Shown: positions 45,505-57,782 of the stretch, piece by piece | Layout: each line of letters opens with the position of its first letter | Position numbering within the stretch: position 1 is the first letter of the stretch | Origin: Beverwykella pulmonaria | Taxonomy: Eukaryota > Ascomycota > Dothideomycetes > Pleosporales > Melanommataceae | Assembly (NCBI GenBank): GCA_001599595.1 | Contig: BCHH01000006.1 | Span: 534,874 to 598,873 of the forward strand | Length of the DNA stretch: 64,000 bases | Direction: 5' to 3' | Made by a program: the position numbers and the translations under genes | Notes under the pieces: generated by a model | Told to the model about the DNA's origin: nothing | Database searches by the model: none | Seen by the model: the letters and a program-made list of their open reading frames with translations, nothing else

Positions 45505-47275
45505 ATGTCTTCCAAGCCATCGCTCGCAGCCGCTGAGGACTTTCTATCCTTTGTCAACGCCTCTCCCACCCGTATGCCTGTCCCCGATCAATGGTACACA
45601 GAGCTTCCCGTTGACTTCCGATCATAGCCTTTCATGCTGTCAAATCAGCCAGAGCCCGGCTAGAAAAAGCGGGCTTCAAGCAGATTAAGGTCAGTATCCA
45701 TGCCGTCTCATCATATACCCGGCCATTTGCAAGAGCTGGCGCAGCTTCTATATAGGTGGTGTTTTAGTTGAAAGTATGGTTGGCCATATCACATATCACT
45801 CACCACCGCATTGGCTGCTTAGCAAGCCTGGAGCTTACTTGACAGCTTCAGCTTCAGCTTCAGAGGGCTAATGGCCATGCGTGCAGGAACGAGATTCCTG
45901 GGCCTCTACCCTACAACCCGGGGGGAAGTACTTCCTCACACGAAACGGCTCTTCGATCGTCGCCTTTGCCATCGGCAAGAAATGGAAGGCTGGAAACCCG
46001 GTCAGCATGATCGGTGCCCACACCGACTCGCCATGCCTTCGCATCAAGCCCGTCTCGAAACGCCAGAACGATGGATTCATCCAGGTGGCAGTAGAGACAT
46101 ATGGTGGCGGCCTGTGGCATACTTGGTACGATCGTGACCTTTCCATTGCCGGGCGGGCCATGGTCAAAACAAAGGAGGGGTTAATCGAGCAGCGTCTGGT
46201 CAAAGTCGACCGGCCCATTCTGCGGATCCCAACTTTGGCGATTCATCTCGATCGCCAGGAAAACTTCCAGTTCAACAAGGAGACGCAGCTGTTCCCTATC
46301 GCTGGTCTTGCTGCGGCTGAGCTGAACAGGCAAGGAAAGACAGAAGAGACAAAGGAGGAGAAGAAGGAAGACGGTCCTTTCGAGCCTCTGGCAACGCCGA
46401 CACAGCGGCACCACCCGTATATCGTGCAGATCATTGCAGAAGAGGCGGGAGTGGACGCTGCCGACATTCTGGACTTCGAGATTGTGCTGTACGACACGCA
46501 AAAGTCTGTGATCGGTGGTCTGAATAACGAGCTCATCTTCTCAGCACGATTGGATAACCTGATGATGTCGTACTGCAGTGTAGAAGGTCTGGTCAAGAGC
46601 GTCTCATCGGCCTCTTCATTGGAGAAGGATTCTACCATCCGTCTGATTGCGCTGTTCGACCACGAAGAAATTGGGAGTCAGACGGCTCAAGGAGCGGACT
46701 CCAATCTGCTCCCGGCTGTTATTCGTCGTCTCTCCGTGTTACCTGCTTCCGAGTCGAGTGAGTCAGACAGGTCCTATGACAAGCTCGAGACCGAGACCAT
46801 AACCGCGTACGAGCAAACATTGTCGACGTCGTTCCTCATCTCAGCCGACATGGCCCACTCTGTGCATCCGAACTACCCAGCCAAGTACGAGTCTCAGCAC
46901 AGACCAGAGATGAACAAGGGAACCGTCATCAAGGTTAACGCCAATGCCCGATATGCCACAAACTCTCCCGGAATCGTGTTGCTCCAGGAAGCAGCTCGCC
47001 GGGCCAAAAAGGCTTCCTCGAGCATATCAGCCTCCAAGGAAGGTGTTCCGCTTCAGTTGTTCGTTGTCCGCAACGACTCCTCGTGTGGCAGCACCATCGG
47101 TCCCATGCTCTCGGCGGCAATGGGGGCTCGTACTTTGGATCTGGGCAACCCTCAACTCAGCATGCACAGCATCAGAGAGACTGGCGGCGCCCACGACGTT
47201 GAGCATGCGATCAACCTATTCGAAAGCTTCTTTGAGAACTTTGAGGAACTGGAGAAGGCGATTATCGTTGATTGA
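45505..47275 (+). CDS. Aspartyl aminopeptidase (M18 family)
   Basis: Three exons: 45505-45571, 45628-45689, 45887-47275; introns 56 and 197 nt. Total 1,518 nt, 505 aa. I start at the ATG of MSSKPSLAAAEDF, which fits the family N-terminus (EDFLSFVNASPTPFH after splicing). Metal and active-site motifs of M18 peptidases are present: IGAHTDSPCLRIKP, LDNLMMSYCSV, FDHEEIGSQTAQGA, SADMAHSVHPNYPAKYE and RETGGAHDVEHAI. The enzyme is a dodecameric cytosolic or vacuolar zinc peptidase that removes N-terminal Asp or Glu. A Lys/Glu-rich stretch (KTEETKEEKKEDG) is an insertion in a surface loop. The second intron is unusually long for this window and contains a gcttca repeat. Confidence 0.93.
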
Positions 47276-47505
47276 CTAGATCTTGCAAAGCTGTGAATGC
47301 CTATAGATAGTTTTCGACAATTCAGATCGCCAGCGGAACTTCGCTCGGTATGGTCTTGAAACGAAGGCTGATGTCAACCTTGTGCCAAGCACTAAAGTGC
47401 CCCACCAAATGCAAGACCTCTCCAACTCTTCCTCTTCCTCTGCAGAACTGTGAACACATCCCAACCCCAAGGCCCTCTGAAGCTAAAGTCTGAAATCGGC
47501 TGAAG

Positions 47506-48682
47506 ATGTCGCAGCCCAAATACTTGACTGGCGACAAGGCCGGCATCGAGGAATTTCTGTCCAAATTCGACGTAAGTAGCTGAACGACTTCCCTACCACA
47601 ATCCGACTGACAACGATTAGGTCTTCCTATTCGACTGCGATGGTGTGTGAACCCCTCTAGCAGCCACCTCGACATTCCTTCCTGATATTCCTTCCCCTTC
47701 CAAGCAATTCGAACCGTTTGCAAGCATGGGCGTTCACTGATTGTGGAGAAGGATAGGCGTCCTCTGGTCTGGAGATTTCCTCTTCCCCAAGGTCGCAGAG
47801 GTCCTCGACATGCTGCGGAATAAAGGTAAAGGCTGCGCTCTCCAAACAGATTGACAGCTGCTGACACTAGAGTCAGACAAACAGCTTGTCTTTGTGACGA
47901 ACAACAGCACGAAGTCTCGAGCCGACTACAAGAAGAAGTTTGACAAGATGGGAATACCTGCCAGCGTCGTACATTCATCCGCCCACACTGGCCTGGTCGA
48001 TGGCTAACCCTGTTACAAGGAAGAAGTCTTCGGTTCCTCCTACAGCGCCGCCGTGTACATCGCACGCATCCTCAAGCTACCGGGCCCGAAGAACAAGGTA
48101 TTTGTGCTAGGAGAGACTGGTATCGAACAAGAGCTGGACTCGGAAGGCGTGTCGTACATTGGTGGCACAGATCCAGCGTTCCGCCGCGATATCGAACCGG
48201 AGGACTTCACCAACCTCGCTAACGGGTCCGCGCTAGATCCGGATGTGGGGATCGTTCTCAGCGGCCTCGACTTCCATGTAAACTACCTGAAATTGGCGAC
48301 GGCGTTCCAATATCTTCAACGCGGCGCAATGTTCCTCGCGACAAACACAGACAGCTCGCTCCCGATGGCGCATTCGCTGTTTCCCGGAGCTGGATCAACG
48401 GGCGCCGGTTTGGTCAAGGCAATTGGAAGGGAGGCTTTGTCTCTGGGCAAACCAAGTCAGGCGATGATGGATGCTGTCGAGGGCAAATTCCAGTTCGACC
48501 GGAGCAGGACCTGCATGGTCGGGGATAGGTTAAACACGGATATCCAGTTTGGAATTGAGGGGAAGCTGGGAGGTACTTTGGCTGTCCTGACGGGTGTGAG
48601 CAAGAAAGAGGAGTTCCTCGCTGAGGGAGCACCCACCGTACCAATGGCGTATATCGATACGATGGGTGATTTACTGGGTTGA
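47506..48682 (+). CDS. HAD-family 4-nitrophenylphosphatase (PHO13-type)
   Basis: Five exons: 47506-47571, 47621-47642, 47757-47825, 47871-47968, 48020-48682; 918 nt, 305 aa. Introns of 49, 114, 45 and 51 nt all obey GT-AG and keep frame. Exon 2 is only 22 nt. HAD motifs: I in FLFDCDGVLWSG (nucleophile Asp, assembled across the second intron), II in FVTNNSTKSR, III around GKPSQAMM, and IV in MVGDRLNTDIQFG. This matches yeast PHO13 and mammalian phosphoglycolate phosphatase, which remove by-products such as 2-phosphoglycolate and 4-phosphoerythronate. Enzyme class is firm; exact substrate is inferred. Confidence 0.92.
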
Positions 48683-48969
48683 GAGCGCTGTTGGGTAAGA
48701 GGTTCTTCTCGACTTGTGAGGCTCTCCTCCAGCTGTGAGCTTGATAGACTAGCATAGAGGGAATAGATTCAATAGACATCTGAAATATTTTCAATATAAA
48801 AAGTCGAGAAACGCTCCATGCTGGAGGTGCTACCGTAACAGGCTTAGCGTCAATATCGCGCACGCGTCCGTCCGTGCGTCCGCGTTCAACGCGTTCCACT
48901 TTACGAAGCGACATCTGCTGAATGCAACACCAAAGCCGCGAAGCACAGTAACAATTGACAACAAACAAC

Positions 48970-50609
48970 ATGATCCGCCACGATTACTCCCGTGTAGACC
49001 CCAAGCGGCGCGCAAATATCGACCACAAGAAGAAGCAGTTTGCAAAAGCGGAATTCCAACAGCAGACATACGACCACCGCCTCAACTTCTACGATGTGCC
49101 GCCGACGGCTGAGATCACGCTTGAGGAGTTCGAAACGTGGGCGATTAACAGGTTGAAGGGTGCGCATACCCTTTCTCTCTCCTACTACTAAGACCTTTGC
49201 TGATCAATGCCTGTGTGTAGTCCTCTCTGAGCTCGAAGCATGCAGCTTTCGCAACCGCACCCCCGAAGAAACGGCCGAATACATGACCAGCATTCTAAAC
49301 AAGCACCTCCCCCTCCGCTTCAACTCCTCACGTAGCCAGAGCCTCCAAGAAGAGAGGAAGAAAGACCACTATTCGCACTTCATCCTCCGTCTTGCCTTCT
49401 CATCCACCGAAGATCTGCGGCGGCGGTTCTCAAGGCTGGAAACTATGCTGTTCCGGCTGAGATTCCGCAACGATGACCCGAAGGAGAGGAAGGAATTTGT
49501 CAGTACGCTGAATCTGGAGTGGGAGGAGGTGGGCGACGAGGAGAAGGCGGAGTTCGGGAAGGAGTTAATGGCGGCGGGCAATACCAAGGAGAAAGATGAA
49601 CAGGAGTGGTTTAAGGTGGATTGGGAGAGGGTGCCCGAGTTGGTGGAGCAGAGGAGGGTGTTTTTGAAGAGGGGGAAAGCGTATGTGCCACAGAGGGAGC
49701 AGTCGAGTCTAGTGGTGGCAGAGTTTACGAAGAGACTGGATGAGGCTTTGGAGGTGCGTTCATCACATCACTTTCATAGGGTTGAATGGTTCATACTGAC
49801 GAAACTTACAGTTGACGTCCCGCGCACTCCCCCGTCTCGACGAAGACGACCGCCTTGCCCCCATTCTCGCGCACCTCTCGCAGTCCTTTACCGCGCCCGA
49901 CGCCGCCTACTCCTCCTCCGACGCCTCTATCGACGGGCTTTCAGCCATAACATCCTCCTCTATCGACTCCCTAGTCTCCAACTTCCCGCTCTGCATGCAA
50001 AACCTGCACAACACGCTGCGTGCAAACTCTCATCTCAAGCACTACGGCCGCCTGCAATACACTCTGTTCTTGAAAGGCATCGGGCTCAGCCTTGAGGAAT
50101 GCATCATCTTCTGGCGGCGCTCCTTCAAGCTCATGACGGACGATAAGTTCCAGAAGGAGTACAAGTACAACATCCGCCATTCTTATGGCGATGTAGGCGG
50201 CGACTCAAATCGGCGCGGGCGCGGCTACTCGCCGTACTCCTGCCAGAAGATCCTGACAGAACCGCTGCCGGGCCCAGGGCAGGTGCACGGCTGCCCGTAC
50301 CGCACCTTCACGCAGGACAACCTGATTACTATGCTCCAGAGGACCGGCATTAATGATCGCGACCTCCTCAAGACAGTCAAAGAGGATGTTACCAAGCAGA
50401 GGTACCACGTTGCGTGTAACAGAGTGTTTGAGCACGCGCATAAGAGGGAAATTAAGAAGGTCAAAGAGGATGGGACGTGGAGTGCCATCGATCTCGATAC
50501 GATTGTGCATCCGAATACGTATTTTAAGCGGAGCTGGCTGTTGAAGCATTTGGGAGAGGGAAATGCGGGGGTTGTCGGGAGCGGGAAGGGGGATAGGATG
50601 GAAGAGTAG
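48970..50609 (+). CDS. PRI2: DNA primase large subunit
   Basis: Three exons: 48970-49159, 49221-49753, 49812-50609; introns 61 and 58 nt; 1,521 nt, 506 aa. The start MIRHDYSRVDPKRR is preceded by AACA. The N-terminal half shows the helical primase-large fold (FLKRGKAYVPQREQ, NFPLCMQNLH). The C-terminal half holds the 4Fe-4S domain, with four cysteine ligands in PLCMQN, YSCQKI, HGCPYR and VACNRV, and the family sequence HYGRLQYTLFLKGIGLSLEE. With PRI1 and DNA polymerase alpha it makes RNA primers for replication. The C-terminal tail is short and Gly/Lys-rich. Confidence 0.95.
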
Positions 50610-52010
50610 GTTGTATGGATGTGTAATGAAAGGTTTCTGTCGGGGTTGATTCTCACGGGCATGAATTGGGGTCTGGAGTATGGGGCTGGAGGCATGACGG
50701 CATAGAACGCGGAGAAGCATTGTGTTCTATCAACTTCCTTAGGGCATATTCACAATATTTGAGTCATCAGTATTAGGCGTACATATATTGCAAGCTTACC
50801 CTCTAAGATTCATGAAAGAGATCAAGACTCACAGAAAAGCTCAAAATTAAACCACATGCCAAAAACTTTTCTACCTTCCTATCAGCTAGAAAATGCACTA
50901 AGAACGTGAGATCGCGTTTCAGAAAGCCAAAAGATCAGGGCCGAAACCAGGATTTGAACTTGACGGTCCTACGGCGGCCCACGAAGCGGAGATGTTGGTT
51001 ATCTTCATGAGATGGAACTGTTTGGTTGAGAGACGCGGTGAATTGGCTTGCAATACCATTAAAGCCACTAGTACTGGGACCAGAGCAAACAGAGGGCTGA
51101 ACTCGTCTTCTTCATCCCAACTGTGGAATATCGCCTCAGCAGGCTCAAATACACATGGACGAATTGCTCCAGCACGACGACATCTATGCGACTGCATGTT
51201 CCGAGTTCGATACCTAGAGGCAGCCCCAGCCCCAGGTTACGACTACAAGATTTCAATTTACACCGAGGGCTATTATAAGTCATCGGGCAATGACGGACTG
51301 TACTGTTTCCACTCCTCTACCCGGCTCAGGCAGCATAACGCAGTCATGAAATCGACCGTGAACGAAGACATGCTCCATCGGTAGCATGGCCTCTTTCTAA
51401 TGCTGGTCTTGGAAATACTCATGAATGAATGAATTTTATTAAGAGGCATAAAGATGAAATTGGAGAAACGTTTCGGTGAGGGTTCCAAGCTATGATATGG
51501 GGATTTTGGTTTTTGCAGAAGATGTGATATGCCAATCTCTGGGGCCAGCGGGGCAGAGCAGAAGCAGATTGGGATTTTCGGAGCAGCCAAGAAGCGCGAA
51601 TTGGTATTCGTCATCGTTATCATCATCGTCGTCGTCGTCGTCCAGCTCGTCTATGAGTTCAAGGAGCTCGCGGCGGCGGCAGTATTATACAGTGCCCGAT
51701 AACAGAAACGTCAGCATCGCCATGGTGAACAGCATCAGCCACATCGCTGTATACTTCCGCACGGAGCTGCTTCTAGTTATAACAGACCTACTCCAGCCAG
51801 ACCTCACCTTGTAGGTCAAGGTATGGAGGCTGGGTCACGTGAGGTCTCGCGTGATTTTGACTAATACAAACGCGGCCAAACCACATACCAGACCGTCAGC
51901 TTTCACCAAAAGCTTTAATCATATCATCATTTGTCGGATTTTGGGTTCTTTGCTATGACAACAGACTAAATAACTTCCACTACTTCTCGACTTATCTTGA
52001 AATTCACAGT
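50610..52010. other. Intergenic with short microsatellites
   Basis: 1.4 kb between PRI2 and the HET gene, the border between core and accessory DNA. It holds a (tcg)n/(tca)n run near 51608-51650, a B-box-like GTTCAAATCC on the minus strand near 50950, and a plus-strand frame at 50992-51384 with no recognisable domain. No gene called. Confidence 0.45.
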
Positions 52011-53925
52011 ATGACCACATTCAGCAGCTACCGCTACCCTCCACTTGATGGAAAAGACTACATCCGCCTTGTAGAAATTATCCCCGCCCAGTCGGGAGAT
52101 TCAACACTTCGCATTCGCTTTCTCATCCGGCATCTATACTCACGCCCGGAGTACGAAGCGCTCTCATACCCATGGGGCAGTGGTACAACAGCTCGAACTG
52201 TCGAGGCTGAAGGCAGGCGTCTCAATGTCACAGAGAAACTCTACTGTTTACTTTTGGAGCTTCAGAAAAGTTATGGTCAAATTCCGTTCTGGATTGATGC
52301 TCTCTCCATCAATCAGCATGATATTCAGGAGAAAGGCCAGATGATTCAACTTATGCCTGAAATCTACAAGTTGGCGACGCGCACGATTTGCTGGATTCCA
52401 ACGTCGTTACATCCGTCAATATCAAGATTGCTCGAACGTCTTCTATTACTTCGGGACGAATTAAAGCAGTCGAATGGGCTCTCTATCATGTCATCCGCTT
52501 CGCGGCTGATAGCACCATTTCAGCCTTTCTCAGATAAAAAAGAGCCGGCCGAAGGCCTCATCACTGACCCCGATCCGTATCATTCGGATACTAATATCTC
52601 GGTAAAGCATTTGGATATAATCCGGGAGAATGCACTGCTAAGTGATGAGAGAGCCTGGCGAGAGTTGAACGAACTTCTTGAAAACCAGTACTTCAATAAG
52701 TATGTCAATCATACTGCTTATTCCAAGCAAATCTTGCCAGTCGACTACTCATTTCTAACTCAAACTGCTTTTTTACAGGATATGGTCAATGCAGGATTGG
52801 ATTTGCTCTACCAATTTAAGTCTTCGATGCGAGTCTGAGGAACTTGCATGGGATAAGCTCTGCTCAGCACTAGAAGTGTGCCTCTTATACTGCCCTTCCG
52901 GATCTCTATCATCACCCGCGGTCCTGAATCTTGTTTCGGCAAATTATTTGCGAAAGCGAGTAAAATCTGGTTACAGTCTATCACTAGATGAGATTATAAT
53001 AGCTCGGCAGAATTGGTCTTTCAAAGCCACAATGATGGGGGATCACGTCTTTGCTCTTCGATCCATGTTTGGGCCTGTCGCCCATGACTTGGGGAATATA
53101 GACTATTCGTCAAACACAGCAGGGGTCTTCCGCGGAGCGTCAAAAGCCTTAGGACTGCTCACTTTGTCTCATGCCGAAAACCAACCGCAATCAATACCTG
53201 AAAAGCCATCTTGGGTTACCAACTGGAATCTCCTAAGAAGAACGTTTCAACTTAATCATCCTAGAAGCCTCTTCCGGGCTTCGGGGGTGCAGAGTATGCC
53301 TTCCAATAGGCCGTACGATCTTCAGTCGAAAGATTCAATGCAATGCATGGGTGTGGAGTTGGATTTTGCTAAGGAGATGTCCCACTACCTCCCTCCACGG
53401 CGACACTGCGATCATTACAGCTTGGAGGGCTACAACAATATCACGTTCAGTCAGTGGTTTGAGTTTGCGAAGAAGCAAAGGCACAGGCCGCGTCAGCTCG
53501 AAAACCTTGATAACCAGATTCTTCTCGAGTTCGCCGAAACCATACAAGGGAGGGGTTGCAACAGTATATGGGAGACAGCTCATCTTTTAGATAACACTGT
53601 CGAGACCATGCGCGAGTTCTTGAGGTATCTGGAGGAAGAGAATGCAAAAGCGACTTCCAGCCTTCGCATCTTCTATGCAGCCTGTTTCCCCGCACATGGG
53701 AGGAAATTTGGCGTGACCAGACAAGGCCATTTTTGCCTGGTCCCCAAGGATACGGCACAGGATGATCGGATATGCATTCCAAATGGTAGCAGAGTGCCGT
53801 TCGTCTTCCGGAGAAACGGAGATGACTACGTTAATCTAGGCGAGTGCTATGTTCATGGCCGCATGTACGGTGAAGCAGCAGCCAATTCGGGCAGCATGAA
53901 AGAGCAGACATTCAATTTGGTATAA
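52011..53925 (+). CDS. HET-domain (heterokaryon incompatibility) protein
   Basis: Two exons, 52011-52699 and 52779-53925, with a 79-nt intron (GTATGT donor, CTAAC branch, TTTTTACAG acceptor); 1,836 nt, 611 aa. Visible HET landmarks: YEALSYPWGS, IPFWIDALSINQHDIQEKG near residues 92-110, and, after splicing, the segment equivalent to the usual W-x-x-Q-E block (here WSMQD). Later come the KATMMGDHVFALRSMFG motif, PSWVTNW, and a C-terminal GECYVHGRMYGEA. HET proteins trigger cell death after fusion of incompatible fungal individuals. It ends only 123 bp from the 3' end of a convergent NACHT gene, which fits an allorecognition locus. The domain is intact as far as I can see. Confidence 0.9.
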
Positions 53926-54695
53926 CTGCAAAGGCCAATCTCTTTAATCCAATGTTCCTAGGTCAATCAACATATGTTCTGAGTGAAAAGCTTGTTACAT
54001 TTGCTTCACTCCGCTTCTCGTAGCCCCACTAACAGTCATAATCACATATCAAGATGCAATATAAAACTTCCGGCGCACATCTCCAAAGAACTTGGAGACC
54101 TTACTCTTATCATCTCTGTCTGTAAACCCACCCTGTTTTTGATTCTTTGGCCCACAACTTTGCACTCCAGTCCCTGGTTCAAGCGGTTGAATTACCTGTG
54201 CAAGGTCTTGGCGCAGATTCGCAGCAGCCAAGCGTCCGTTTTCAGACGGTATCCTTGCAAAATGATCCTCAAACCGCTTTTTGAGATGCAACACCCGGCT
54301 GCTGTACTCCTCTTCAAGCGGGGACGATTTTATCTGAGCCAGCAGGATCTTACAAATGGTTACATGTGCTTCGAAGTCGGCAGAGGACCACCCCTTCAGG
54401 ATCTGTCTCGTATCGTCAAGCATCAGGTATTCTCGCACGGTGCGATGAAGAAAGCCCACTTTGCGATCTATTGTATTCAAAAATCGGGGTAATGCTTGGC
54501 GACATCGCTTAATTCTTCGCGACCCGCCCCCTTTGCAGGGAAACACGCAAATCCAGTGAATCAGTGGATGTCGACGTGAATATCCCCATTTAATGCGCTG
54601 TAAGTTACCCAAGTAGGATAGTAAATGAGGCTGACTTTTGTTGTTGCAGTTGGCTCAAATCAACGACTTTTTTGACGCGGTTTTCGACGCGTAAT

Positions 54696-56426
54696 ATGGC
54701 CAAACGCAAGGCTGCTGCCGCGCCAGCTGATGAAGCTCCACCGGCCAAATCAACGCGTTCTGCAAAGGCTCCTACTCCAAAGAAGGTGCTAGCACCAGGA
54801 CCAGCAAAGAAGGCACCGGCCAAGAAGAAGGCACCGGCCAAGAAGCGGGCACCGGCCCAGAAATCCACACTGCAGGTTGGCTGGCGTAGGCCTTTGGAGG
54901 AGGGCCCATCTGGCTTGTCTGCTCCACCGTCGTCGCCGCCTTTTCTGCAATTTGGCGATGCTCTTAGTGAGATAGATCTCACGCGAGAGGCTACACCTAA
55001 ATGTCCTGCGCCAGAGTATGTTTTGTCATCCTCGCCAGTGCAAGAGACCAATTATATTGTTGCCTAGTAATACAGCGTGCTCATAAATGGGAGCAGGAAG
55101 GCGAGAGATACACCAGAGGAGGTTGCTAAGACGTTTATTACTATGGCGGACATTAAGATGGCGATAGAGTCGCTGCTGCGGAGCCCTCAGGCTAAGCTTA
55201 AGGGCAGAGAATACACCTATCTCAGTTGCTCTGTTAGCTATAAACTTGACTGGAGCAAGTTAGTGTGGTGCCATACTTTGCTTGTTGACTTTAGTGACAG
55301 TGAGGGGAGAAAGATGTGGAGCTTAATTGACTACCAAGTTTAGTGACCTAGCACTGTTGTGCGGCGTGTTAAACTAAAGCTTGAAGTAAGGGTGCAAGCA
55401 GCTGCTTTAGCAAAGGCCTTTTTAAAGAACTAGTCATTTAATAAGCCACTATTATTAGATCCTGTTACTACGCCTATGAGCAAGACTCATACAAATTAGC
55501 TGTTAAAGGAGAATAAAGCTCTAGATAAAGCCGCTTGCCTACGCATCAAGGCGGACTACATTACCTCAATTTATAAGTACTAGACTTGTAAGGTCGCCGC
55601 CTGTACAAATTACACAAAGTAGTGCTATGTTCACCAGGCCACGCAGCAGCACTTTGAGATGAGGGAGAACAAGATGGAGAGCTTTGCCAATATGTGCCTT
55701 ACGCGGGAGGATGGCGCTGCAGTTACCTTTCCGCCTATCTAATTAATAGAGCTCTGGCAGATAAGGCTAAACAAGCTTCTTGTAAACCCTNATAATAGTC
55801 AGGCCTAAGATNGCAAGAAGAAGAAAAGCCGTCNATCCTCATCGTCATCTNGTGACGATNAGAAGATGTATTTCNNACGTATGATAAAGGAGCAGGAAAA
55901 GCNAGATCTTNGAAACCAGGCCATGCGGATGCGGGAGCGCGCTGAGGAGGCGGAAGAGAAGCAGGAGCAGCGAGCTCTAGACCGCGAGATGGCCAAAAGA
56001 CTGCCAAACACTGGGTTTTTTGGTCAGCAGTTTGGTCCAGGATACCCACCTTTTGCTAGTGTTCCCTAACCCCCATACTAGTCACTATATTAGCCTACTG
56101 TGCCGCCTACTGTGCCGCCTACTACAGCTGCTCCAGCTGCTTATATTCTGCCCACGGAAGCTCCAAAATTACCCCCCAGGGTGGCCAGTTCAAGTCCTGT
56201 TACTGGCGTGGGGAAAGCTGACAATCGCGGCACTGTAAAGGCTTTTTTTAAGTGGCTAGTTGCAGAGCAGGACAATAAGGATAGAGGCGAGTACAAGCGC
56301 ACTCGCGAAGTGGCTATTAAGCAGATGTGGAGTGTGGAGGATCTAAAGGAGATGTCAAATACTAGCAGCACGCTATATCGCCTTGCTGTTGATAAACTGT
56401 TTAAGCTTAAGGATAGAGTTGTTTGA
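54696..56426 (+). pseudogene. Transposon passenger ORF, degraded by in-frame stops
   Basis: One continuous register of 577 codons from the ATG at 54696, interrupted by about a dozen or more TAG/TAA codons and one TGA. Between the stops the content is protein-like: a Lys/Ala/Pro-rich basic N-terminus (AKKAPAKKKAPAKKRAPA), a conserved-looking core (KTFITMADIKMAIESLL), a Glu/Arg coiled coil near 55920-56000 (MRMRERAEEAEEKQEQRAL), a Pro/Thr-rich linker, and a helical C-terminus (MWSVEDLKEM). The Gln-to-stop pattern points to C-to-T mutation. Nine ambiguous bases lie at 55791-55911. I do not recognise the family; a DNA-binding accessory protein of the element is a guess. Confidence 0.7.
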
Positions 56427-56804
56427 CACTTTAGGAGCGACTTACGCAGGTATAAACTAGTGTTTTGAGGCGCTAGTATTCTTCTAAGTGTAGGTGGAGG
56501 TGGAGGCAGTGTAGGAGATAATAAGGATGCAGATGTGTAGGAGAAGCTGTATATTAGGGTGGTGATAATTGTTATTTTTTGGTGGCTTGGCAGAGAGTTG
56601 CACATTTTCCTATTTTTGACATTATACAGTAATAATACAATATCTACCCGCCTTACAACCTTACTCCCACTCCCACTCTCTCTCGCCATGCCGCTCCTGC
56701 GCCCTTAACTCTGCTTGCATTTAATCTAGCTTATCCTGCTGTACGTAAAGCCCACTAGCTGAATATTTAAAGTGCTTCTGCGCGAAGCAATTGCACTTGC
56801 TTAT

Positions 56805-57782
56805 CTACACAGCTGCTATTAAGAACGCACCAAAGTTAGGATAATTAGCCCTTGTCCATACGTAATTCTGCTTAATCCACGCCTTTAGGACGCCAAAGGT
56901 AAGCTTAATAGGATTGTAATCTGGCGAGTATGGCGGCAAGTATTGTACAATGTGGCCAGCAGCCTCTATAAGCTGAGTTATGTCGTTATTTGTATGGATG
57001 CTGACATTATCTAGGATAATGACAAGAGAACAATTTCCATACACGCTACTCAGCGTAGGTAGCAGCCTCTCCTGGATCCACTCAACAAAGTCCTTATGGC
57101 TAAAATACCCTCTCTTTATACCTGTACAAGGCAGATACCTGTTAACAGTATATGCAGGAAGGATAGCATATGTGTTCCCACGCTTAATATCCTGCGTGTA
57201 GCGCGCTGGGTCACCAATAGGCCTATAAGCTTTGTGCCGCCATCCACTCTTCTCATTGAATATAAACTCGTCAAGAAACACTAAATTGTCTGCTGCAAAG
57301 CGCTGGAGGCTGTTGCGATAGGACTCACGGAGGTCATCATTATGGTTAATGGAGAACGGCCGCATTGTATGTTTGCTCCATCCTTGTGCAGTAAGATACC
57401 TGCTAATTGTAGGCTGCGAACAGTTTACACCTCGCTCCATGAACAGCCAGTATTGAATCTCATCCTGATAGAGCCAGCCGCTCTGGAGAAGGTGTTCAAA
57501 CAAGGCCTCTCCATCCTCAACGCTGATTTTAGAAGGCCTCCCGAGAATACGCGTTGGCAGCCGCTGCACTGTGCCCTTGTCCCGCACGCTTCTCTCCACA
57601 TTGTATACTGCATGGAGCGAACAACCTTCGTAATTGGCGATTGTTTGAGCATGCCAGCCTAGCAAGAGGAAGCGATAAACACGGAGTCGAACAGGATTAG
57701 CTAAACCGCGCGTGCTGGTGAGAGGAGGCAGTCGTGGCCGTATAGGTTTTGCGAGTTGATTGAGCCCGTGGGCTTGAAACAT
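56805..57782 (-). CDS. Tc1/mariner (IS630-like) transposase, catalytic Glu lost
   Basis: 325 aa from the ATG ending at 57782; the longer frame starts with TTG. The N-terminal helix-turn-helix region (LGWHAQTIANYEG, GRPSKISVEDGEA) is followed by an RNase-H-like catalytic domain: first Asp in LVFLDEFIFNEKSG (D171), second Asp in VIILDNVSIHTNND (D258), then YLPPYSPDYNPIK. The family has Glu right after NPI; here it is Lys (codon AAG at 56906-56904, residue 293), a single G-to-A change on the coding strand. The rest of the frame is open. The enzyme is therefore probably inactive unless a neighbouring acidic residue substitutes. Confidence 0.85.
   Translation of the reverse strand: MFQAHGLNQLAKPIRPRLPPLTSTRGLANPVRLRVYRFLLLGWHAQTIANYEGCSLHAVYNVERSVRDKGTVQRLPTRILGRPSKISVEDGEALFEHLLQSGWLYQDEIQYWLFMERGVNCSQPTISRYLTAQGWSKHTMRPFSINHNDDLRESYRNSLQRFAADNLVFLDEFIFNEKSGWRHKAYRPIGDPARYTQDIKRGNTYAILPAYTVNRYLPCTGIKRGYFSHKDFVEWIQERLLPTLSSVYGNCSLVIILDNVSIHTNNDITQLIEAAGHIVQYLPPYSPDYNPIKLTFGVLKAWIKQNYVWTRANYPNFGAFLIAAV

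Noticed and set aside
50935..50999. tRNA gene on the minus strand
   Set aside because: GTTCAAATCC resembles a B-box and a T-arm nearly forms, but no acceptor stem or D-arm can be completed at the right distance.
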